A stretch of DNA of 64,000 nucleotides. It comes from Datisca glomerata. Taxonomy: Eukaryota > Streptophyta > Magnoliopsida > Cucurbitales > Datiscaceae. Where the stretch lies: the NCBI GenBank assembly GCA_003255025.1, contig QANY01008651.1, forward strand, positions 434,001-498,000, written 5' to 3'. Positions 56,977 through 64,000 of this stretch are shown piece after piece (positions within the stretch are counted from its first letter, which is position 1; each line of letters begins with the position of its first letter). The notes below the pieces were generated by a model. The model worked only from the letters and a program-made list of their open reading frames with translations. It did not search any database and was not told the DNA's origin. A program made the position numbers and the translations under genes.

Positions 56977-59900
56977 ATGTGTGCTATGGAGGAAGGAAAC
57001 AAATTTCCTGACTCGGCTATTGATCTTAATGATTTGCTCTCTCAAGTTGAGAAGAAGGTAGAGTTATGGCTTGTAGGGAAATTAATCACTGATAAAGGAA
57101 CAAATACGTCAACTATGTCGTCGATTCTACAAAGAAGTTAGAATATTGATTTTGGGCTAGAGAATAAGGTTCTTGAAAAGAATCTTTTTCTCTTTCAGTT
57201 TGATAATTTAAGAAATAAGGAGAAAGTGAATTCTCGTGCCCCTGGAACTTCAATGGCTTGTTACTGGTGATTAAAAAATATGTGCCAGGATCTCAACCTT
57301 AGAGATCACTTTTGAATACTGCCCAATCTGGTTACAGATTCAGAACCTTCCACCTGACTAGGTTCTTTAACCATTAATCAGAAGACTCACGTCTCAGGTA
57401 GGGGAAATACTAGAGATCGATATGCATACACTTAAAAGTGGTCTGGCTAGGTCTATAAAGTTTGACTGAACCTAAGCATTAAAAACTCTTTTAAATATGG
57501 TGTGTGGATTGAAAGGAAGCAAAGGACTCCAATCTGAGTTATGCCTACCTAAATTCTGTTTTTTTGGGCAAAATTGTTATGCAATTTTGAAATTGTTTAG
57601 TTGATAGAAATGTGAAAGATTGCTCATTTAGGGAATAGATGAGGTCTGAAGCAAACCTGAATACACCTATACATATTAGAGACATTTTCTTCAAGGATAA
57701 TCTTGGCTAAAAGAGATCAATGGCTGATACTGAGATGCTAAGAACTAATGATGTGATCCCTGATCATACTGATTGTGGAGCTTCAAATGGTGAACATGTT
57801 TATGAAGAATTGACTCTGATTGATTTGAAGGGTAATGGTGATTTACATTTGGAGGAACCTAAAACTGAAGACTCTCGTGTACATGCTGATAAACGTTGGG
57901 TATAGTGCCTCAAAGCATGTGTTTAGACAATTTAATATGAAATTAATGAAATTACATTTTTTTATAATTATTGTTGAATAATTATATATAAATATCTAAA
58001 AATTTCATATTCATAATGAGACTATGATTTTGTATAAGTACAAGAGACTCAAGATCATAAATAATGAATAAAATAGTCTACAACATATTAATGTATGAAA
58101 TCTTTAATAAATAATTGCTAGTACGGTTCACTAAGTATTATGAATGCATGTGATCTAGATCCGGATCACTTATGTAGATAGACATCTTAGTGAATGTACT
58201 TTATATAATTAGATTATATAGGACAAGACCGATGTTGATTGATATCTTTATTAACTTACCATTTATCATAAAAATTTAATACACATCAAAACTGATAATC
58301 ATATGTAGATTTGTTTGAATCTTGAGCAGTCATGAACTTCTATACATGTCTACTGGATCTTTTGATTCACTCGTTAAGGTTTGTTTGTAAAATGGGCCAG
58401 TGACTTTTGTTTTAGAGATTCAGTGATATGGATGGCTAGGAACATGATCTTACAAGATTTAGAATCCAAGCGTTCGTAATGGATCGTATATTCGTTCCCT
58501 TAAGTGTTAATTATGGAACTGAATGATTATTGAGCTCAAATTTATAATACGATTACAAATTGGCCGTTCACTACTGAATTAATGGTACTTAAGGATCAAA
58601 AAGTAATTAGAAGGATAACATGGTCATTTTGACAAGCTCTAATTTACGAACCAATAATTGGAAGACAGAACTACATGAAATAATTATATCAATGGACTAT
58701 ACGAGAATGCTCTGTAAATATATTTTGTAATTACCAAGTGTGCAATTTCATATTTATAGTGAAATTAATAAACAAGAATATTTAATTGAAGAATTTAATT
58801 AATAATCTGGTTTATTAAAATTTAGAATTATGGGTCCACTGTCCCCGAGTTACCTCTGTACTACACAGTTTATGGTGTGAATATTTCAGGACATGAAAAA
58901 ATAAAAAAATGACATGAGTTTTTTTTGGGTAAGTATATAATTATGAGATTATTATATGTAATTACTTAATTAAATTATTTATTGTAATTTTTTGCAATTA
59001 TAATTAAATAATTATATCGATTAAATTTTGTGTTAATCAATAATTGAGACATCATATTTAATTTATGAAATTAAATAATATTAATTTATTATGAGATAAT
59101 AATTTAAATTTTAATCAACTAAATATGTTATTTCTGAACAAACAGATAAGTTAGTTGATAGAGGTGCTCAGATAAGTTAGTTTTGAATTAACTGATATCT
59201 AAATATTTATCTAATTAAAATAAATAATAAATTTGGAAAAAATGTCACGTGACATGTTAGACTGCCACACGTCAATCACTGATTTTTAAATTAGAGATTG
59301 ACATGAATTTCCGTAATGCCACATGGCACTACAGTGACACATGACACACTGTAGTGCCTCACAACACTATAGTGGTGTCGTGAGTCAGTAGTGTCGTGAG
59401 GCACTACAGCTCTGTATGGCACACTGCAGTGTCGTGTGGCACTGCAGTGTTGCACCAATTGCAGTGAGTCCCATTGCAATGTCACATTTATAAATAATTT
59501 TTTATTCTATGTACACCTTAAATCTAAGAAGCCTTATCCTATGATATACATAGATAGTATTCTATTGGCCGAATGAGGTGGGTGATTAAAGGTTAATCAA
59601 AAAAACTCTGTGAGTTTTTCTAATTTTCTCAGAGTTTTGTCTCACAATAATTTCAAAATCTCTAAATCTCATATGTTGAGTATATCTAGAGGCAGGAAAA
59701 TGACTTTGATTTATTTTACGTGCTCATACACGTCCTAGTGTCTTTGAGGATTGACTTGAAAAATCATGTTGTGGATCTCGCAATTTGTTGTTCATGAGAT
59801 TACAAGTTCGTTGTTTTGTAAGGACGTTTGATAAGACTACAAGAGATATAACTTTTATCATTGTATGTTTTTATTTGATATATAGATATATAATGGATCT

Positions 59901-60186
59901 GATGAGAAAAAAGTATTTTTCATTAAAATGTTTAAAAGTTTTTTTATATTTAAAAATTGTGGCGTCGCAATTGTTTTTGTTTTCAATCGATAAAATTTTA
60001 AAATTTTAATTTTCTTTTTTTAAAACTACCACGCTCCGCCACGCGACCGTCGATTCCAACAATAAATGTGTCAAGAAACCTAAGGCTGTCAACAAAAAGG
60101 GGAATCAATGCAAGGAGATCAAGATTTCAGTTAGTAGAGGAAGGCCAAGGACAGGCATGTCCAAGAGGTTTTGTCATCTTACCTAA
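56977..60186 (+). pseudogene. LINE G ORF1 (DUF4283-like), split by the solo LTR
   Basis: Starts MCAMEEGNKFPDSAIDLN; then VGKLITDKGTNTSTMSSIL, LFLFQFDNLRNKEKV and ACYW follow the DUF4283 pattern of plant LINE ORF1 (57000-57270). The middle is decayed. An open acidic stretch (57720-57893) ends EDSRVHADK exactly at the LTR. It resumes after the LTR as CVKKPKAVNKKGNQC and SVSRGRPRTGMSKRF, ending at TAA 60184-60186. The frame is continuous across the insertion. Confidence 0.75.
57894..60061 (+). mobile_element. Solo LTR of the copia B family, TSD ATAAA
   Basis: 2168 bp, colinear with the LTRs of copia B (for example GCCTCAAAGCATGTG at the start, TAGTACGGTTCACTA, and the CACTGTAGTG block at 59310-59480). 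It begins CGTTGGG, with the first T changed, and ends TTCCAACA. It is flanked by ATAAA on both sides (57889-57893 and 60062-60066). No internal domain or second LTR is present, so it is a product of LTR-LTR recombination. Confidence 0.92.
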
Positions 60187-60439
60187 TAAAGAAACGAAAA
60201 ATTGATGATGATAGTATACTAAAATTAAAAATGTCCAAGAGGTTTTGTCAACTCCTTTTAATGTTAATAGAGAAGATGTTATGGTGACTTGCCTGATAAA
60301 ATCACCACAGTACCCATGAAACTTATCTGCTGGAACTGTCAACGTTTGGGTCCTCCCATGACTGTTCAAGCTTTAAATGATAACTTTTCATAATCCAGTG
60401 TTGGTTCTGCTTACTAGAGACTAAAATGAAGAGAGACAG

Positions 60440-63400
60440 AGTTAAAAGGTGTGTAAGAGGTTAAAATTTGATTTTGTTCATGTTGTAGATCCAGTATGGT
60501 TTTCTGGTTTTATTATCATTTTCTGGAGTTTTGTTACTCTGATGTGATTGGTAGATTAACTTTGTCTATGATAATAGAAACGAAAGTGATAGATGGGCTG
60601 AATTTGATTATATTACCAATACCAATAAAGGCAGTGATCACCCTTGGATTATAATGGATGATTTTAATGACATGTTATATAAAGAAGAGAAATATGGTGG
60701 GAGAGATTTTAACTTTGCTAAAGCAAGGAAATTTAGAAGTTTAATTGACAATTTTGAAGTTTGTGATGCCCATGCCAAATGATGTTTTCTTACCTGGAGA
60801 AATGGTAGAGAAAGGTTGGATAAAGTTCTCGAAAGCTCAGCGATTATGGATCTATTTTCTTAGCTTGAAGTAGTTGTTCCTTCTAATATTGACTCTGACC
60901 ATAACATGTTAGTGATCAGTTTATCCAAACAGATTAATCCGAGGAGGAAATGCTTTAAATTTGAAAATAAGTCACTTCTTGAGGATGATTATGAAGATAC
61001 TATGAAGAAATGGTGGGATAGCAGTGGCTGCGACAATGACATGGCTAATCTAATCTCAACGCTCAAGGGGTGTAAATAGTACTTGAAGTCAAATGAGAAG
61101 CAATCCCCAACTGGATATAAGGATCATAGAAAACAGATTGGAGATCCTGAAAGATGAAGTTCCTGGTAAATGGGAGGAGACGAAATTCTTGAAGAATAGT
61201 CTGGACAATATACTGGGTCAAAATGCCAAGCAAGAATGACTCCAATTTGGAGACAATAGCACCAAGTTCTTTCATAAAATTGTGTTGAGTAGAAGATCTC
61301 AAAATTACATCTCCAGAATTAAAGACAACAATGATGCATGGGTTGAGCGTGATAAGTGAATAGCTGATGTTTTGTGTAGTTTTTATTCAAATATCTTGAC
61401 TGCTGAACCTGGATCAAATCTAGATTGGGTGCTGAATCAATTTGATTTTATGGTTGATGATGAAATTAATAAAGGCTTCACTGCTGCAGTCTCTTTGGAG
61501 GAAATAAAACATGTTATTTTCTCTTTAGGTACTGATAAAGCACCTGGCCTAGACGGTCTCCCAGGTTTTTTCTTCCAGAAACACTGGGATCATATCAGTG
61601 GTGACATCTTGAAAGTTGTATCTGACTTTTTTGATAATGGTTATCTTTCAAGAGCTATCATGAGACCAACATCACTCTCATATCAAAAGTGCAGCAACCA
61701 GAAACCCCTCCTGCGACTTCACATACAAAATCTTCTCTAAAAGTATTAGTAAACAGGCTAAAACCTTTCCTTGATAGTTTATTTCTAACAATCAAGATGC
61801 TATTGTTAGTGGCATGCATATCCAAGAAAATATCTTGGTGCACAAGAGGTCTTCTATCATATTCAGAAGAAGAAGAAGGGCAAGAGAAGTGTCATGGCTC
61901 TCAAGAATGACATAATTAAAGCCTATGACAGAGCCGGTTGGAGGTTCTTAGAAATGCTTGCTACTGAAATTGGGCTTCCATAGGAAATTTGTGCGGTGGG
62001 TGATGGTTTGTGTATCATCTGTCTCATACAAATTTCAGTAATGTTCTTGCTTTGGGATTAAGCCTTCTAGAGGATTGAGATAAGGTGATTCACTTTCACC
62101 TTATCTCTTTATACTAGTAGTTGAAAGTCTGTCAAGGTGCAATAATAAGGCAGTATCCGATGGAGAGATCATGGTTGTGAAGATTAGAAGAGATACCCTT
62201 CCTATATCTCTCATATGTTTGTTGCAGATGCAGCCTCTTCTTTTGTGAAGCTGATGTGGCCTCTTGCTTCAAGCTTAAAGAGTGTATCTCAAGGTACTGT
62301 AATGCTTCTGGCCAAAAGATAAGTGCTTCTAAGAGTTGTGCCTGGTTTAGCAAAAATAGAACAGGTGATAAGCAGAAAATGTTGTCTGATATTATGGAAA
62401 TCCCTTGTTTTGATTCAAGAGAGAATTACCTAGGGCTCCCTACTGATTGGGGACATTCTAAGACTGCTATATACTTTTACTTTATGGAAGGATGGAAAAT
62501 AAGACTGCTTTGTGGAAAACTAATTTGCTCTCACTACGTGGGAAGGAGTTACTAATTAAATCCATTACTTAGGCTTTCTCTAGCTATACAATGAATGTCT
62601 TTAAGCTACCCGAGAAGATACCCAATAATCTTCAAGCAGCCAAGGTGAAATGTTGGTGGGATAAGAAGGGTAAACAACAAGGTTTGAGATGGTACCAAAT
62701 GAAAAAATTCCATTCTAGGAAAGAGGAGGCGGCCTTGGTTTCGGGGAATTGGAGTCCTATAACCTTGCTTTGCTAGCTAAGGAAGCTTGGTTTATTCTCA
62801 AGAATCCAGGTTGCTCCTGTGCTAGGGTCTTAAAGAGCATCTACTTTCCTAATTTTGACTTCCCAAATTATAAAGCCCTTAATAGTCATGATCTTATGCT
62901 TGGAAAAGTTGGTCGTTTAGGCTAAGAAATTTTCAAGAAAAAGGCCATTTGGTATGTTGGCAATGGGAAATCCATTAATACATGGGAGGACAGAGTATCC
63001 TTGCTTGGAGGATTTCAGAAATTAGGATTTGAGCAAGGTTTCAGATCTATTTTTCATCTCAGGTTGCTAGGATAAAGAGAAGATGTTTCAGTCTTTTCCT
63101 GAATGGATTAGTAAAGAGATCATGTCCATTCAGACCTCTTGCTTGCTCTAGAGCTGATAAATTCATTTGGCCTTTCAACAGAAATGGGGAATTCACTGTG
63201 AAGTCATGTTACCATACTGTTTTTTTTTTTTTGCAGAAAATCACTCTGTGGGGTCCTTTGCTCCATCATTTTCTGTTGGTTCTACTCTTCAAAACATTTT
63301 GGAAAATGTCTTTGCCCTCCAAGATAAAACTGTTTATTTAGAGATTAGCTCAAAACTACCTCCCAACTACACGCAATCTATTTAAAAGATGTTTGCTTTC

Positions 63401-63481
63401 TGACCCTACTTGTCCAGTTTGTTGTTCTGAGATGGAGATAATTGAACATATCATTTTTTATGTGATTAGAGTTAAAGAGTT
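60440..63481 (+). pseudogene. LINE G ORF2 (endonuclease, RT, zf-RVT)
   Basis: Endonuclease part: PWIIMDDFND (60640-60670), NFAKARKFRSLIDNFEVCDAH, FLTWRNGRERLDKVL and PSNIDSDHNMLVI (60700-60920). RT part: DKAPGLDGLPGFFFQKHWDHIS (61535-61600), KAYDRA-like (61915), GDSLSPYLFILVVESLSR (62085-62140), a FVADA box in place of F/YADD near 62215, and ENYLGLPTDWGHSK (62420-62465). Then LGFGELESYNLALLAKEAW (62735-62790) and a zf-RVT fragment CPVC...EHIIF (63410-63455). Frames change often and stops are many. It is cut at 63481 by the copia LTR. Confidence 0.82.
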
Positions 63482-64000
63482 TGTTAACGTGATTATAGGA
63501 ATCAACGGCATATCTTTCATGTGATTGTGCAATTCATCAATAGCCTTGATTCTAGGATGTAAATAGACAAATTTCTAGAATGTATTTTCAGAATGTGTAT
63601 CACAGCAATTGACACATTTTATTTCCTTTTCTAGTCATAGGTCTCTTGTATAAATTTCAGTCCTCTTTGTACAATAATGATCACACAAATTCATTCTCGG
63701 TTAATATGGTATCAGAGTTGTTCTTTTGAAATTTTCTGGTTCTTGGCTCTTGGCTTTTGGTCCTCTTTACACGTCTTCCTCTTCTTCTGTCATTCCTTTT
63801 TTTTTTCAGTTCTCTGTAACCTCCACTTCCAAACGGAGAATTATGATATTTCAAAACCTATTGCAACGGTTTTGACTGGCTCAAACTATAATCTTTTTTA
63901 GTTTTCTTGATAGGTCACAAGCTTTGGCGTATTGTTACTGAAGATATCACTAAGCTAACCAAACAGCAAGATGAAACTGATCCCAAATTTACTGACCGTT
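63482..64000 (+). mobile_element. 5' end of a copia element with short LTR (continues past window)
   Basis: A short LTR, 63482-63706, starts TGTTAACG and ends CGGTTAATA, near-inverted ends (CGTTAACA expected). It is followed at once by TGGTATCAGAG (63707-63717), the Met-tRNA primer site. The leader runs to about 63830, then a gag start reads NYDISKPIATVLTGSNY, GHKLWRIVTEDITKLTKQQ and DPKFTDR, as in Tork/Tnt1-like copia gag, with a small deletion in the middle. It is inserted in LINE G ORF2; the 3' LTR and target duplication lie outside the window. Confidence 0.75.

Larger units (their letters stand above)
56977..63481 (+). mobile_element. LINE G, near full length, twice interrupted
   Basis: Plus-strand L1-type LINE with ORF1 (from 56977) and ORF2 (about 60440-63481). 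ORF1 is split by a solo LTR (57894-60061), and ORF2 is cut in its zf-RVT region at 63481 by a copia element that leaves the window. The 5' UTR may extend left to about 56610 and include the (CT)n tract. Many stops; inactive. Confidence 0.8.

Noticed and set aside
57720..57905. Stand-alone 61-codon gene
   Set aside because: It is a LINE ORF1 fragment whose last codons run into the solo LTR.
1..64000. tRNA, rRNA or other structural RNA genes
   Set aside because: None recognised; the TGGTATCAGAG matches are retrotransposon primer sites, not tRNA genes.

Overview
This is plant nuclear DNA, most likely from an eudicot. It is AT-rich, its two host genes are intron-split with GT-AG junctions, and nearly everything else is retrotransposon: Ty1/copia, Ty3/gypsy (Tat-like and Athila-like) and L1-type LINE sequence in many states of decay. 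Nothing looks bacterial or organellar. The species cannot be fixed from sequence alone.

Two host genes look intact. At the left edge (339-3951, +) is a nine-exon receptor-like kinase with signal peptide, short ectodomain, membrane helix and kinase domain. Its catalytic-loop Asp is replaced, so it is probably a pseudokinase. In the middle (40784-44583, +) is a twelve-exon ER protein disulfide isomerase of the PDIL1-4/1-3 type, with an acidic N-terminus, two CGHC active sites and a C-terminal KDEL.

Region by region: 4.1-5.7 kb and 7.1-8.7 kb hold 5'-truncated LINE relics (- strand). From 10.8 to 28.35 kb a gypsy gag relic is split by copia element A (12316-27324), which is split by copia element B (14886-25304). 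Target-site duplications are recognisable at both levels and the host reading frames rejoin across the insertions. Element B carries a clean internal inversion of about 727 bp covering its reverse transcriptase. A CACTA-type terminus lies at 28.6 kb. From 29.65 to 38.87 kb a LINE (- strand) is split by a deleted copia element C. From 46.16 to 55.02 kb lies a gypsy-type element D without coding capacity (- strand, perfect GAGTG duplication), itself split by an Athila-like element E that keeps gag but has no visible pol. From 55.5 to 63.5 kb lie another truncated LINE (-) and a long LINE (+). The long LINE's ORF1 is split by a solo LTR of the element-B family (perfect ATAAA duplication), and its ORF2 is cut near the end by a further copia element that runs off the window.

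The order of events can be read from the nesting: gypsy before A before B before the inversion; D before E; the long LINE before the solo LTR and the right-edge copia. I found no tRNA, rRNA, CRISPR or unfamiliar multi-gene system. The most distinctive observations are the clean inversion inside element B, the nested reconstructions, and short palindromic repeat arrays inside the LTRs of two families. All coordinates and frames were read by eye; no searches were run.
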